Assembly: GCF_000021305.1 (NCBI RefSeq)
Contig: NC_011772.1
Span: 1,402,001-1,466,000 of the forward strand
Reading direction: 5' to 3'
Length of the DNA: 64,000 nt
Source of the DNA: Bacillus cereus G9842
Lineage (GTDB): Bacteria > Bacillota > Bacilli > Bacillales > Bacillaceae_G
Position 1 is the first letter of the stretch, and each line of letters starts with the position of its first letter. The notes below the pieces were generated by a model, which saw only the letters and a list, made by a program, of their open reading frames with translations, searched no databases and was not told the origin of the DNA. This document shows, piece after piece, positions 46,201-55,841 of this stretch. A program made the translations under genes and the position numbers.

Positions 46201-47463
46201 ATGCAAAAGTTTGAACAAGTTGTTTCATATATTGAAAATGGTGAAGCGGAAAAAGGATTACAATTATTAAAAGAACAATTAAAAATTGCAAATGATGAAG
46301 AGAAGTATGATATCGCTCGTTACTATCATACACTTGGATTTACAGATGAGGCATTAGCGATTACTGAAGACTTACGTTTACTGTATCCGGAAGAAAGTGA
46401 ATTCACTGTATTTTTAGCAGAATTATATATTGATCTAGATAAAGAAGATGAAGCGATTGAAGTACTTCATGATATTCCAGAAAATGACGATTTATATGTT
46501 CAATCTTTATTACTTGTTGCAGATTTATTCCAAATGCAAGGTTTTGATGATGTAGCAGAGCAAAAACTATTAAAGGCGAAAGAAATGATGCCTGATGAAC
46601 CTGTTATTACGTTTGGGTTAGCAGAATTATATAGTAGTAAAGGTGAAGAACAAAAGGCAATTACTTATTATGAATCGCTATTAGCGGAACATAAAGTAAT
46701 GGGTGGTGTTGTAATCGCACTTCGTCTTGCAGAAACGTTAAGTGCGATTGGAAACTGGGAAGAGGCGATTTCTTATTATGAAGCAGGCCTAGAGGAACAA
46801 AAAGATATTCACTCATTATTTGGATATGCCTTCACATTATACCAAGGTGAAGAATATCAGAGAGCAATCGGTGCTTGGCAAGAACTAAAAGAATTAGACC
46901 CTGAGTACGCATCACTGTACATGTATTTAGCGAAAAGCTATGAAAAAGAAGGAATGCTTCAAGAAAGCTATGAAACGCTTCATGAAGGAATTAAAGTAGA
47001 TGAGCTTTCAGTTCCGTTTTATGTAGAGTTAGCGAACATTGCGGCGAAATTAGGAAAAATAGTAGAAGCAGAGGAAGTTCTTCAAAAAGCACTTGAGTTA
47101 GATCCAGGGCATTTAGGCGCAACATTAAAATATGCGTATATCTTAAAAGAACAAGAAAAGTACGAAGATTTAATTGCAATTGTAGAGCGTGCTATTGATA
47201 GTGGAGAACCAGATACACAACTACTTTGGGACCTTGCGTATGCAAAAAAACAATTAGAAATGTATTCGGATGCATTAAAACACTATGAAAGTGCATATAC
47301 TTCTTTTAAGAATCATCCAGACTTCTTAGAAGAATACGGTTATTTCTTATTGGAAGAAGGAAAGCGAAAAGAGGCGAAAGAAGTATTTACCCAGTTATTA
47401 CAACTAGACCCGACACAAATTCATATTGAAGAGTTGTTATATAATTTAGAGGATTTTTCATAA
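46201..47463 (+). CDS. ypiA: Tetratricopeptide-repeat protein YpiA
   Basis: 420 residues of about ten or eleven TPR motifs, for example EALAITEDLRLLYPEESEF and EAEEVLQKALELDPGHLGA; no enzyme domain. A protein-interaction scaffold of unknown partner. ATG 46201 follows AAAGGAGACG; the frame is open from 46159, which lies next to the repeat element. ypiB follows after 73 bases. Confidence 0.9.
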   Translation: MQKFEQVVSYIENGEAEKGLQLLKEQLKIANDEEKYDIARYYHTLGFTDEALAITEDLRLLYPEESEFTVFLAELYIDLDKEDEAIEVLHDIPENDDLYVQSLLLVADLFQMQGFDDVAEQKLLKAKEMMPDEPVITFGLAELYSSKGEEQKAITYYESLLAEHKVMGGVVIALRLAETLSAIGNWEEAISYYEAGLEEQKDIHSLFGYAFTLYQGEEYQRAIGAWQELKELDPEYASLYMYLAKSYEKEGMLQESYETLHEGIKVDELSVPFYVELANIAAKLGKIVEAEEVLQKALELDPGHLGATLKYAYILKEQEKYEDLIAIVERAIDSGEPDTQLLWDLAYAKKQLEMYSDALKHYESAYTSFKNHPDFLEEYGYFLLEEGKRKEAKEVFTQLLQLDPTQIHIEELLYNLEDFS

Positions 47464-47476
47464 GTTGGAAGGAAAC

Positions 47477-48073
<597 letters not shown>

Positions 48074-48118
48074 AATGTATTTGGATTAATATTTTTACAA
48101 ATTTCAGACTTTTATCAA

Positions 48119-48150
48119 GAAAAACTACCTATATTGGGTAGTTTTTCTTT
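48119..48150 (+). terminator. Terminator after ypiB
   Basis: AGAAAAACTACC pairs with GGTAGTTTTTCT around 7 bases, followed by T run. Confidence 0.88.
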
Positions 48151-48225
48151 TTTTACCTCTTTTAGTATGGTTTAATATATATAAAGTGAAAGTTCTGTCA
48201 TTTGTAAATGAAGGGGGGAAGAAAT

Positions 48226-48687
48226 TTGAAATGGATTGTAAAAGATGTGGAACAGTTTGAGCAAGCAAGAGAGTATGTTGATACAGGAGTAATACCGCTT
48301 TTATCAATTTCGGCAGCGAAAGAAATAAAAATGGTTGTAGAACAAGGTGAATTTATCGAATTGTTGAGTATGGAATTGGAAAGAGAGTATAAAGGAAGAG
48401 TGCTTTTACTGCCTGCTTTTACGTATTTAGTAGAAAGTCAAAAGAATGAAAAAGGTCGTTTGCAAGAATGGACAAATCATTTACGAAGAGAAGGTTTTAA
48501 GCATATTGCTTATGTTACAAGTGATTTTTCATGGAAAGAGGATATACAAGAGTTACAGGGAGATTTATTTTGGTTTCCTTCATTAGCATTAGAACAATTT
48601 AGTGATCAAGCAAAGAGAGAAGTTATTCATGCACATATAAAAAATATAATGGTGATGTTGGAAGAGAAGTGGGGAAACTCGCAATAA
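48226..48687 (+). CDS. ypiF: DUF2487 protein YpiF
   Basis: 153 residues, soluble. TTG 48226 follows AAGGGGGGAAG and gives MKWIVKDVEQF, typical of YpiF; the ATG at 48208 is inside or ahead of that ribosome site. It lies directly before qcrA as in B. subtilis. Function unknown. Confidence 0.83.
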   Translation: MKWIVKDVEQFEQAREYVDTGVIPLLSISAAKEIKMVVEQGEFIELLSMELEREYKGRVLLLPAFTYLVESQKNEKGRLQEWTNHLRREGFKHIAYVTSDFSWKEDIQELQGDLFWFPSLALEQFSDQAKREVIHAHIKNIMVMLEEKWGNSQ

Positions 48688-48721
48688 ACAGAAAGTTCTT
48701 ATTATTATGAGTAGTATGATA

Positions 48722-48750
48722 TTGACCTGTGCATGAGCGTATTATATCAT
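48722..48750 (+). promoter_or_regulatory. SigA promoter of qcrABC
   Basis: TTGACC, 17-base spacer, TATCAT; about 75 bases before qcrA. Confidence 0.7.
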
Positions 48751-48824
48751 GATAGTGTCCTAGTTTTTATTTTTTATATAATTTATCACGAGGGGACAAT
48801 TTCTGATAGAGGGGGGAAATTTTC

Positions 48825-49337
48825 GTGAGCGAGAAAGAACATCGCGTGTCAAGAAGACAATTTTTAAATTACACACTCACAGGGGTAGGAGGCTTTATGG
48901 CTGCCGGTATTTTAATGCCGATGACGCGATTTGCGCTTGATCCGGTGTTAAGAAAAGAAGCCGGAACAGATATGGTTGCTGTTGCGCAAGTAAAGGATAT
49001 TACAACAGAGCCGAAGCGTTTCGATTTTAAAGTGAAGCAGGTTGATGGTTGGTACAAGTCTGAAGAACCAAAATCGGCTTGGGTTCATAAAGATGAAAGC
49101 GGAGACATTGTTGCGTTCTCTCCAGTATGTAAACATTTAGGATGTACAGTTAACTGGAATTCGGACAAAGCACATCCGAATCAATTCTTTTGCCCATGTC
49201 ACGGGGGGCGTTATACAAAAGATGGGATGAACATTAAGGGTACGCCACCCCTTGCTCCGCTTGATGTGTACGAGTCTAAAGTGAAAGATGGAACGCTGTA
49301 TCTAGGAAAAGCAAAGCCAAGAGGGGGTGCAAAGTAG
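48825..49337 (+). CDS. qcrA: Menaquinol-cytochrome c reductase Rieske subunit QcrA
   Basis: Rieske [2Fe-2S] protein of the bc complex that passes electrons from menaquinol to cytochrome c. 170 residues. The N-terminus SRRQFLNYT is a twin-arginine-like signal anchor with a helix at about 17-35. Cluster ligands are in CKHLGC and CPCHGG. GTG 48825 follows AGAGGGGGGAAA. qcrB starts on the base after its stop codon. Confidence 0.96.
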   Translation: MSEKEHRVSRRQFLNYTLTGVGGFMAAGILMPMTRFALDPVLRKEAGTDMVAVAQVKDITTEPKRFDFKVKQVDGWYKSEEPKSAWVHKDESGDIVAFSPVCKHLGCTVNWNSDKAHPNQFFCPCHGGRYTKDGMNIKGTPPLAPLDVYESKVKDGTLYLGKAKPRGGAK

Positions 49338-50012
49338 ATGTTAAATAAAATTTATGATTGGGTAGATGAAAGATTAGATATTACACCAATATGGCGTGAT
49401 ATCGCTGATCATGAAGTACCTGAACATGTAAACCCGGCACATCACTTTTCTGCATTCGTCTATTGCTTTGGAGGACTTACCTTTTTCGTTACTGTAATTC
49501 AAATTTTATCTGGAATGTTTTTGACGATGTATTATGTGCCTGATATTAAAAATGCTTGGGAATCCGTTTACTATTTACAAAATGAAGTTGCTTATGGGCA
49601 AATTGTTCGTGGTATGCACCACTGGGGTGCTAGTCTCGTAATTGTAATGATGTTTTTACATACACTCAGAGTTTTCTTCCAAGGTGCGTATAAAAAGCCC
49701 CGTGAGTTAAATTGGATTGTTGGTGTTCTTATTTTCTTTGTTATGTTAGGTCTTGGTTTTACTGGATATTTATTACCGTGGGATATGAAAGCTTTATTTG
49801 CTACAAAAGTAGGGATTCAAATTGCAGAGCAAACACCGCTCATTGGTCCTTATATTAAAACATTACTCGCTGGTCATTCCGAAATTGTTGGCGCTCAAAC
49901 ATTAACTCGCTTCTTTGCTATTCACGTCTTCTTCTTACCAGCAGCACTTCTAGGTTTAATGGCCTTCCACTTCATCATGATTCGCAAACAAGGTATTTCC
50001 GGTCCACTATAA
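49338..50012 (+). CDS. qcrB: Menaquinol-cytochrome c reductase cytochrome b subunit QcrB
   Basis: Cytochrome b6-type subunit, 224 residues, four helices. Heme-binding histidines appear in RGMHHWGAS and MFLHTLRVF (first pair) and in the fourth helix AIHVFFLPA and MAFHFIM. Also GYLLPWD. It is the short b6 form; the missing subunit IV part is in QcrC. ATG 49338 directly follows qcrA. Confidence 0.96.
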   Translation: MLNKIYDWVDERLDITPIWRDIADHEVPEHVNPAHHFSAFVYCFGGLTFFVTVIQILSGMFLTMYYVPDIKNAWESVYYLQNEVAYGQIVRGMHHWGASLVIVMMFLHTLRVFFQGAYKKPRELNWIVGVLIFFVMLGLGFTGYLLPWDMKALFATKVGIQIAEQTPLIGPYIKTLLAGHSEIVGAQTLTRFFAIHVFFLPAALLGLMAFHFIMIRKQGISGPL

Positions 50013-50055
50013 GAGATTGCTAAATTAAAGGGGAAAGAACTAAAGGAGGGAGATT

Positions 50056-50823
50056 ATGCATCGCGGCAAAGGGATGAAGTTTGTAGGAGATTCTCGGGTA
50101 CCAGTAGCTCGGAAACCAAATATTCCAAAAGACTATTCTGAATACCCAGGGAAAACAGAAGCATTTTGGCCGAACTTCTTGTTAAAAGAATGGATGGTTG
50201 GTGCAGTTTTTTTAATCGGTTATTTATGTTTAACAGTGGCGCATCCGTCGCCACTTGAGAGAATGGCGGATCCAACAGATGCTGGATATATACCACTTCC
50301 AGATTGGTATTTCTTATTCTTGTATCAGTTATTAAAGTATTCTTATGCTTCCGGTTCATTTACTGTAATTGGAGCGTTTATTATGCCAGGGATTGCGTTT
50401 GGTGCATTACTGTTAGCTCCATTTCTTGATCGAGGTCCAGAAAGACGTCCATTGAAGCGTCCTGTAGCAACTGGATTTATGCTTTTAGCAATTGCATCGA
50501 TTATCTTTTTAACTTGGGAATCTGTAGCACACCACGACTGGGAAGCTGCAAAGAAACAAGGAGCAATTGTAAAAACAGCGCCAGTTGATAAAAATGATGA
50601 TGGCTATAAATTAATGCAAAAAAATACTTGTTTAACATGTCATGGTGACAACTTACAGGGCGGGGCGGCAGCACCAGCACTGCAAAACTTAACTTTAAAG
50701 CCAGAAGAAATTGCTAAAATTGCGAAAGATGGAAAAGGTTCCATGCCTAAAGGTGTATTTAAAGGTACAGATGAGGAACTGAAGAAGCTTTCGGAATTCG
50801 TTGCAAAGTATAATAAAAAATAA
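50056..50823 (+). CDS. qcrC: Menaquinol-cytochrome c reductase subunit QcrC (subunit IV-cytochrome c fusion)
   Basis: 255 residues. The N-terminal part is the subunit IV homologue with about three helices (near 50-70, 110-135, 152-172) and PLPDWYFLFLYQLLKY. The C-terminal 80 residues are a cytochrome c domain with CLTCHG (heme attachment) and a late methionine in GSMPKGVF as axial ligand. Heme attachment depends on the ResABC system encoded in this window. ATG 50056 follows AAAGGAGGGAGATT. Confidence 0.96.
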   Translation: MHRGKGMKFVGDSRVPVARKPNIPKDYSEYPGKTEAFWPNFLLKEWMVGAVFLIGYLCLTVAHPSPLERMADPTDAGYIPLPDWYFLFLYQLLKYSYASGSFTVIGAFIMPGIAFGALLLAPFLDRGPERRPLKRPVATGFMLLAIASIIFLTWESVAHHDWEAAKKQGAIVKTAPVDKNDDGYKLMQKNTCLTCHGDNLQGGAAAPALQNLTLKPEEIAKIAKDGKGSMPKGVFKGTDEELKKLSEFVAKYNKK

Positions 50824-50825
50824 TA

Positions 50826-50858
50826 AAAAGCTGACTACAAAATTTGTAGTCAGCTTTT
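50826..50858 (+). terminator. Terminator after qcrC
   Basis: AAAAGCTGACTACAAA pairs with TTTGTAGTCAGCTTTT. Confidence 0.92.
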
Positions 50859-50959
50859 CTATTTAGTTGGATGAAGTTTGTTATAATAGAGTAGGATTTA
50901 GTGAATGAATTACTTTGCTTGAAAGGTGTTGGACATACAGATTGGTGTACTTGTATGCA

Positions 50960-51532
50960 ATGTTAAGACAACGCTCGGTATTATTATTTTTATTGGTTGT
51001 TAACATATTAGGTACAATTTACGGGTTTATATGGTACGGAAATCAATTGAAAGAAACGTCACCTATATTTTGGCCGTTTGTACCAGATAGTCCTATGGCG
51101 AGTCTCTTTTTTGTCTTTGTTTTAATTGCTTTTTTGACAAAGAGAAACTGGGGATTAATAGAAGCGCTAGCGATTGTTACTTTAATAAAATATGGTATTT
51201 GGGCTGTTGTTGTAAATGCGATTATGATTTACGTAAAAGGTCCTATTGGCCTTATGGGCTACATGTTAATGCTTTCGCACTTTGCGATGGCGGTGCAAGG
51301 TGTTTTATATGCTCCATTTTACCGTATAAAAAAATGGCATTTTATAGTAGCGGGTGTGTGGACGTTGCATAACGATGCAATTGATTATTTATTTTGGCAA
51401 ATGCCGCGATATGGAATTATGCATTTGTTTGTAGAGGAAATTGGTTATTTTACGTTTTGGTTAAGCGTTGCTGTACTATGTATTACATATTATTGTTGCT
51501 TACGTGAGCACAGGAAACAATTTTCTTTATGA
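50960..51532 (+). CDS. ypjA: DUF1405 membrane protein YpjA
   Basis: 190 residues with about six helices; the segment NILGTIYGFIWYGNQL and PFVPDSPMASLFF are typical of DUF1405. The start is uncertain: ATG 50960 gives the usual N-terminus (MLRQRSVLLFLL) but has only a weak GGTG upstream; the frame is open back to 50915 after a possible AAAGGTG. Placed after qcrABC as in B. subtilis. Function unknown. Confidence 0.82.
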   Translation: MLRQRSVLLFLLVVNILGTIYGFIWYGNQLKETSPIFWPFVPDSPMASLFFVFVLIAFLTKRNWGLIEALAIVTLIKYGIWAVVVNAIMIYVKGPIGLMGYMLMLSHFAMAVQGVLYAPFYRIKKWHFIVAGVWTLHNDAIDYLFWQMPRYGIMHLFVEEIGYFTFWLSVAVLCITYYCCLREHRKQFSL

Positions 51533-51557
51533 TGGTTAGAACATTTAGGGGGAGAAC

Positions 51558-52244
51558 ATGGAGAAAAATAAGAGTGGTACAAAAATATTGGATCGATTGA
51601 TTACTTTAATTGTTTCATATAGCATAGCATTTTCTATTTTTGCACTTGCAACAACGGCAGTTGTGTATGGAAAATGGCTGTATTATTTTGAAATTGATTT
51701 TTTAAATATTCCTGATTTAGCGGATATGACGAAGGATGAAATTAAAAGAAATTACGATGTGCTTATTACATATTTATCCCCGTTTTATGACGGAGCATTA
51801 CATTTGCCAACATTAGATATGTCTACAAATGGCCGTATTCATTTTGTAGATGTTAAAAATATTTTAGTAAAGATTCAATATGTGATGTATGCGACAATTA
51901 TGATTGCAGTGATAGGCGGAATTTATTTATTAAAAAAGAAAAATGAAAAGTTTTTACTGCACGGATCGATTTTAACAATCATTTTTCCGATAGCGCTTAT
52001 GTTACCAATCGCTATTAATTTTGAAAAGAGCTTTGTATTATTCCATAAGCTTTTATTCAGTAATGATTATTGGATGTTTGATATTGAAACGGATCCAGTT
52101 ATATTAATGCTACCAGAGGAGTTCTTTATGCATGCTGCGTGTGCTATTTTATTATTCATTTTAGGTGGTAGTATACTTTGTTATAGTTTATATAGATATT
52201 TCGTAAAAAAGAAAAGGATGTCAAAGAAAAAATTCTCTGCTTAA
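51558..52244 (+). CDS. lit: Lit-family lipoprotein intramolecular transacylase (TIGR01906)
   Basis: 228 residues, four membrane helices (about 15-40, 108-128, 135-155, 195-215). Family marks: LHLPTLDMSTNGRIHFVDVK after the first helix and FHKLLFSNDYWMFD, then PEEFFMHAA. Lit moves an acyl chain in bacterial lipoproteins to give the lyso form that weakens TLR2 recognition; it was described in Enterococcus faecalis and B. cereus. ATG 51558 follows TAGGGGGAGAAC. A terminator overlaps its end. Confidence 0.85.
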   Translation: MEKNKSGTKILDRLITLIVSYSIAFSIFALATTAVVYGKWLYYFEIDFLNIPDLADMTKDEIKRNYDVLITYLSPFYDGALHLPTLDMSTNGRIHFVDVKNILVKIQYVMYATIMIAVIGGIYLLKKKNEKFLLHGSILTIIFPIALMLPIAINFEKSFVLFHKLLFSNDYWMFDIETDPVILMLPEEFFMHAACAILLFILGGSILCYSLYRYFVKKKRMSKKKFSA

Positions 52245-52261
52245 AGAGAATTTTTTCTTTG
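52222..52261 (+). terminator. Terminator overlapping the end of lit
   Basis: A 17-base perfect stem CAAAGAAAAAATTCTCT with its complement around 6 bases; the stop codon lies in the loop region. Confidence 0.8.
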
Positions 52262-52350
52262 TAAAACGATAATATATTTTTCGGTTCAGTTCTGTTCTAT
52301 TCTTGTCCCAATTAACATATTTTGTACTAGTAGTTATAGGGGGGACCGGG

Positions 52351-53139
52351 ATGAAGAGAACATTAATTGGATTGATAGCATTTCTAATTATAATGTTTCC
52401 ATTACGTATATATGCTGAAGAGTGGAATGAGCTAACAGGGTTGTTAGATGACTCGTTACAGTTAGTGAAGCGTAATGAAGATGAAAAAGCAGTACAAGTA
52501 TTACAACTTTTCTCAGAGCAATTTTTAATCAAGGGGAATGAAAAGAAGCAGGAAGTAACACCAGATCAAGTTAGAGTTATTTCTTTAGCTTACGACAAGG
52601 CGCAACAATCGCTCTTTGAAGAAGGTTTAGGTAAGCAAGCTAAAATGGATAATGTGCTGGCATTACAACTTGCTGTTGATGCGCAAGTATCGAAATATCA
52701 ACCGCTTTGGATGGAAAGAGAAAGAAAAGTAATGGATGCCTTTTCTCAAATGGAAAAAGCGATGGAAAAAGAAGATGTTGGGCAGTTTCAACAAACGTTA
52801 AATACATTTTTAAATGAATTCAATATTATTTATCCAAGCTTAATGATTGCTTTGCCAGAAAACGAGGTACAGCGTGTAAATGCTCATTTATCTTATTTGG
52901 ATGAATTTCGTAACGTTATGTTAAAAACGAAAGGCGGCCAAATGCAATTAGGGATTATTAAAGGGGATTTGCAAAAGATATTTCACACAGTAAAAAAGGA
53001 TGAAATTGCACCCTCTCTCATTTGGTTTATGACAATTACTGGGGGACTTATTTTATTCACATTAACTTATGTTGGATGGAGAAAGTATAAAGGAGAGAGA
53101 GAGAAAAGAAAAAGTAATGTACATTCTAAAAATAGATAA
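52351..53139 (+). CDS. ypjB: Sporulation protein YpjB
   Basis: 262 residues: signal peptide (1-19, cleaved near IYA), a helical external domain, and a C-terminal membrane helix at about 228-246 followed by a basic tail. ATG 52351 follows AGGGGGGACCGGG; the open frame from 52303 has no ribosome site. Known as a sporulation-expressed protein in Bacillus; exact role unknown. Confidence 0.85.
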   Translation: MKRTLIGLIAFLIIMFPLRIYAEEWNELTGLLDDSLQLVKRNEDEKAVQVLQLFSEQFLIKGNEKKQEVTPDQVRVISLAYDKAQQSLFEEGLGKQAKMDNVLALQLAVDAQVSKYQPLWMERERKVMDAFSQMEKAMEKEDVGQFQQTLNTFLNEFNIIYPSLMIALPENEVQRVNAHLSYLDEFRNVMLKTKGGQMQLGIIKGDLQKIFHTVKKDEIAPSLIWFMTITGGLILFTLTYVGWRKYKGEREKRKSNVHSKNR

Positions 53140-53243
53140 TGTAATAAGTAAAGATATGGATTGTAAGGTTTATTTATTGACAATAGTGGCAGAAGAAAAT
53201 AGAATGAGAAGTACTATAATTAAAACTTCAATGGAGGTTCATG

Positions 53244-53924
53244 ATGTTTTATTTAATTTACTTCGCGATCATAATGATCATACCGTTGTATGCACAGTCA
53301 AGAGTACGTAGTGCCTATAGCAAGTATTCACAAGTTTATTCAACATCAGGTATGACAGGAGCGGAAGTGGCTCGAAAAATTTTAGATGAAAATGGATTAT
53401 ACAACGTAGCTGTAGAAGAAACACCAGGTCATTTATCAGACCATTATGATCCAACCGCTAAGACGGTTCGATTATCAACAGATAACTATTATGGACATTC
53501 AGTTGCTGGTACGGCAGTTGCAGCACATGAAGTAGGACACGCAATTCAAGATGCAAAAGATTACAAATTTATGCGCGTTCGTCATTCGTTAGTGCCAGTT
53601 GCAAACTTTGGTTCGAATATGTCTTGGGTTTTCGTCCTAATCGGTATATTTGCACAAATGTCTGGTTTGTTGTTATTAGGTATCATTCTAATGGCAGCAG
53701 GTGTTGTGTTCCAGCTCGTTACATTACCAGTTGAGTTTGATGCGTCAAAGCGTGCGATGCAACAAATTGAAGCGTTAGGTATTGTATCAACAGATGAATA
53801 TGGCCAAGCTCGTAAAGTATTAAATGCGGCAGCATTAACATATGTAGCAGCTGCAGCTGTAGCGGTATTTGAATTATTACGTCTCGTATTAATGTATACT
53901 GGTATGCAGCGTAGCGACGACTAA
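53244..53924 (+). CDS. YugP-type membrane zinc metallopeptidase
   Basis: 226 residues. Zinc motif HEVGH in AAHEVGHAIQ near residue 95, then two or three helices (about 118-160 and 195-218). The family (Zn_peptidase_2) includes B. subtilis YugP. Two adjacent ATGs (53241, 53244) follow GGAGG; the second is spaced better. Substrate unknown. A terminator follows at its stop. Confidence 0.88.
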   Translation: MFYLIYFAIIMIIPLYAQSRVRSAYSKYSQVYSTSGMTGAEVARKILDENGLYNVAVEETPGHLSDHYDPTAKTVRLSTDNYYGHSVAGTAVAAHEVGHAIQDAKDYKFMRVRHSLVPVANFGSNMSWVFVLIGIFAQMSGLLLLGIILMAAGVVFQLVTLPVEFDASKRAMQQIEALGIVSTDEYGQARKVLNAAALTYVAAAAVAVFELLRLVLMYTGMQRSDD

Positions 53925-53953
53925 AGACTATCAATTTTGATAGTCTTTTTTTG
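53924..53953 (+). terminator. Terminator after the zinc peptidase gene
   Basis: AAAGACTATCAA pairs with TTGATAGTCTTT, followed by T run. Confidence 0.9.
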
Positions 53954-54026
53954 TTGTGTGGCTTGAATTATATAATGTATTGCAAATAGAAATAATAGAA
54001 GTAATGCGGAAAGGCGGTGGGGGGAA

Positions 54027-54668
54027 ATGAAATATCCAGACCATTTAGTAAAACAAGTGAAAGAGCGTAGTGCTCCTTATCAACTAGAAGGTTTTTTAAG
54101 TGGACAAGGCCCTGAAAATCCCAAATTTATGTTGTTAGGAGAAGCGCCTGGTGAAACAGAAATTCATAATGGGATTCCGTTTAGCGGGAGGGCGGGAAAA
54201 CAATTAATGGGTTTTTTAGAGCGTATTCACGTTACAAGGGAAGAAGTATATATTACGAGCGCTGTTCGGAGTAGACCTTATAAATGGCGAGAGAAAAAAG
54301 AACGAAATGGTGAAATCATACAAAAAAAGTATAATAGAACGCCAAATCAAGGAGAAATAGTTGCCCATGCGCCTTTATTAGATTATGAATTAGAGAAAAT
54401 AAATCCGAAGCTTATCGTCACGCTTGGAAATATCGGTCTTCAACGTTTAACAGGAAAAAATAAAAAAATCACAGATGTACATGGGCAATTATTAAAACAG
54501 CCCATTCAAAAATTAAAGGATATGCAAAGTGCAGAGTTTATATGGTCAGAGAATGAATATCATGTTTTTCCAACTTTTCATCCAGCTTCTATTTTTTATA
54601 ATCGGAGTTTATTGGAGCTTATTTATGAGGATTTGGAGAAGCTTAAAAGACTTGTAATAAAAAACTAG
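54027..54668 (+). CDS. Uracil-DNA glycosylase-fold protein without Fe-S cysteines
   Basis: 213 residues. The UDG superfamily motif A, GEAPGETE, is near residues 39-46, and motif B appears as HPASIFYN near 180. Family 4/5 enzymes have four cysteines for a 4Fe-4S cluster, but this protein contains no cysteine at all; the place where family 4 has a KCRPP-type sequence reads VRSRPYKWREKK and carries a lysine-rich insert. Activity on uracil is not assured. ATG 54027 follows GGCGGTGGGGGGAA. Confidence 0.8.
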   Translation: MKYPDHLVKQVKERSAPYQLEGFLSGQGPENPKFMLLGEAPGETEIHNGIPFSGRAGKQLMGFLERIHVTREEVYITSAVRSRPYKWREKKERNGEIIQKKYNRTPNQGEIVAHAPLLDYELEKINPKLIVTLGNIGLQRLTGKNKKITDVHGQLLKQPIQKLKDMQSAEFIWSENEYHVFPTFHPASIFYNRSLLELIYEDLEKLKRLVIKN

Positions 54669-54692
54669 AAAAGCTAAGGTGCTTTTCTAGTT
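54661..54692 (-). terminator. Terminator after ypjC (minus strand)
   Basis: AACTAGAAAAGC pairs with GCTTTTCTAGTT; on the minus strand a run of six T follows. It overlaps the end of the + strand UDG-like gene, which it may also end. Confidence 0.7.
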
Positions 54693-54696
54693 ACAT

Positions 54697-55578
54697 TTAA
54701 TTATGTAAAGGGTTTTTATTTTCATCTAACGTAAATCCTTCACCAACTACATCATGTACATCACTTACAGCGACAAAAGCATGAGGATCTACAGACGTAA
54801 TAATATTTTTTAATTTCACGATTTCATTTTTAGCAACAACGCAATACAGTACGTTACGTTCCATTTTTGTATACGATCCAACAGCCTTTAAAAAGGTTGC
54901 TCCGCGCTCCATTTCAGATAAAATTTTGGCAGCAATTTCATCGTTTTTCTCTGAGATAATAGTCGCTCCTTTTGCAGCATAAGCCCCTTCTTGCATAAAA
55001 TCAATGACTTTAGCACCGATAAAAACAGCAACTAGCGTATACATGCCCTCGCGGTATGATAAATAGGTAAGAATAGAGACTACGATAACGACAGCATCAA
55101 ACATAAACATTGTTTTTCCCATACTCCAGCCAACATATTTGTGAGCTAGTCGTGCGATAATATCTACACCGCCAGTAGTCCCGCCATATTTAAATATTAT
55201 TCCAAGGCCGATACCGATAAATGCCCCGGCGAATAAAGCTGCGAGTGTCATATCATTTTGCAAGTTTAAATGTAAGTTGAGCACTTCGTAACGCTGGAAA
55301 ATCCATAGAAATAAAGATACGCTAAAGGTGCCGATTAATGTATATAAAAATGTCGTTCTGCCAAGTAACCTCCAACCAATAAAAAATATAGGGATATTTA
55401 AAATTAAGTTTGAGTAGGAAGGATCAAACTTAAATAAAAAATACAATAATAGTGTAATACCAGTAAACCCACCCTCTGCAAGGTGGTTTTCAATATTGAT
55501 ATTGACAATACCGAAAGAAAATATAGCGGAACCGATTAAAATAAAAATAATATTTCGCATCTTCAATTTTGATGTCAT
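54697..55578 (-). CDS. ypjC: YitT-family membrane protein YpjC
   Basis: 293 residues: five or six helices (about 8-200) with the YitT phrase GGTTGGVDIIARL near 128-140, then a soluble DUF2179 domain (about 215-280). It reads opposite to its neighbours. Start ATG on the minus strand follows TTAGGGGGATTTCTAT. Function unknown; transport has been suggested for the family. Confidence 0.88.
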   Translation of the reverse strand: MTSKLKMRNIIFILIGSAIFSFGIVNINIENHLAEGGFTGITLLLYFLFKFDPSYSNLILNIPIFFIGWRLLGRTTFLYTLIGTFSVSLFLWIFQRYEVLNLHLNLQNDMTLAALFAGAFIGIGLGIIFKYGGTTGGVDIIARLAHKYVGWSMGKTMFMFDAVVIVVSILTYLSYREGMYTLVAVFIGAKVIDFMQEGAYAAKGATIISEKNDEIAAKILSEMERGATFLKAVGSYTKMERNVLYCVVAKNEIVKLKNIITSVDPHAFVAVSDVHDVVGEGFTLDENKNPLHN

Positions 55579-55841
55579 ATAGAAATCCCCCTAATTATGT
55601 AATGATTACATTGCTCCGCTGAAACGGTAAAACATAATAATAAGTAATTTCTAGTTGCTAGTGAAAATAGTAAGAACTCGATTAGTATGGGCTAATCTTT
55701 TGCAAAAAGCGCAAAAGAAAGTTTCACTTTATTATAGTCTATCCAAAAAAGGGTCGCAAATAGGTGTTTGGCGGGGAATAATATTTGTCAAATCGCGATG
55801 AATTGGCTAACATGAAAGAGGAAGGATTAGAGGTGAATAGT

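Noticed and set aside
53069..53311. Open frame of 80 residues across the end of ypjB and start of the zinc peptidase
   Set aside because: Overlaps two well-supported genes in another frame and has no ribosome site.
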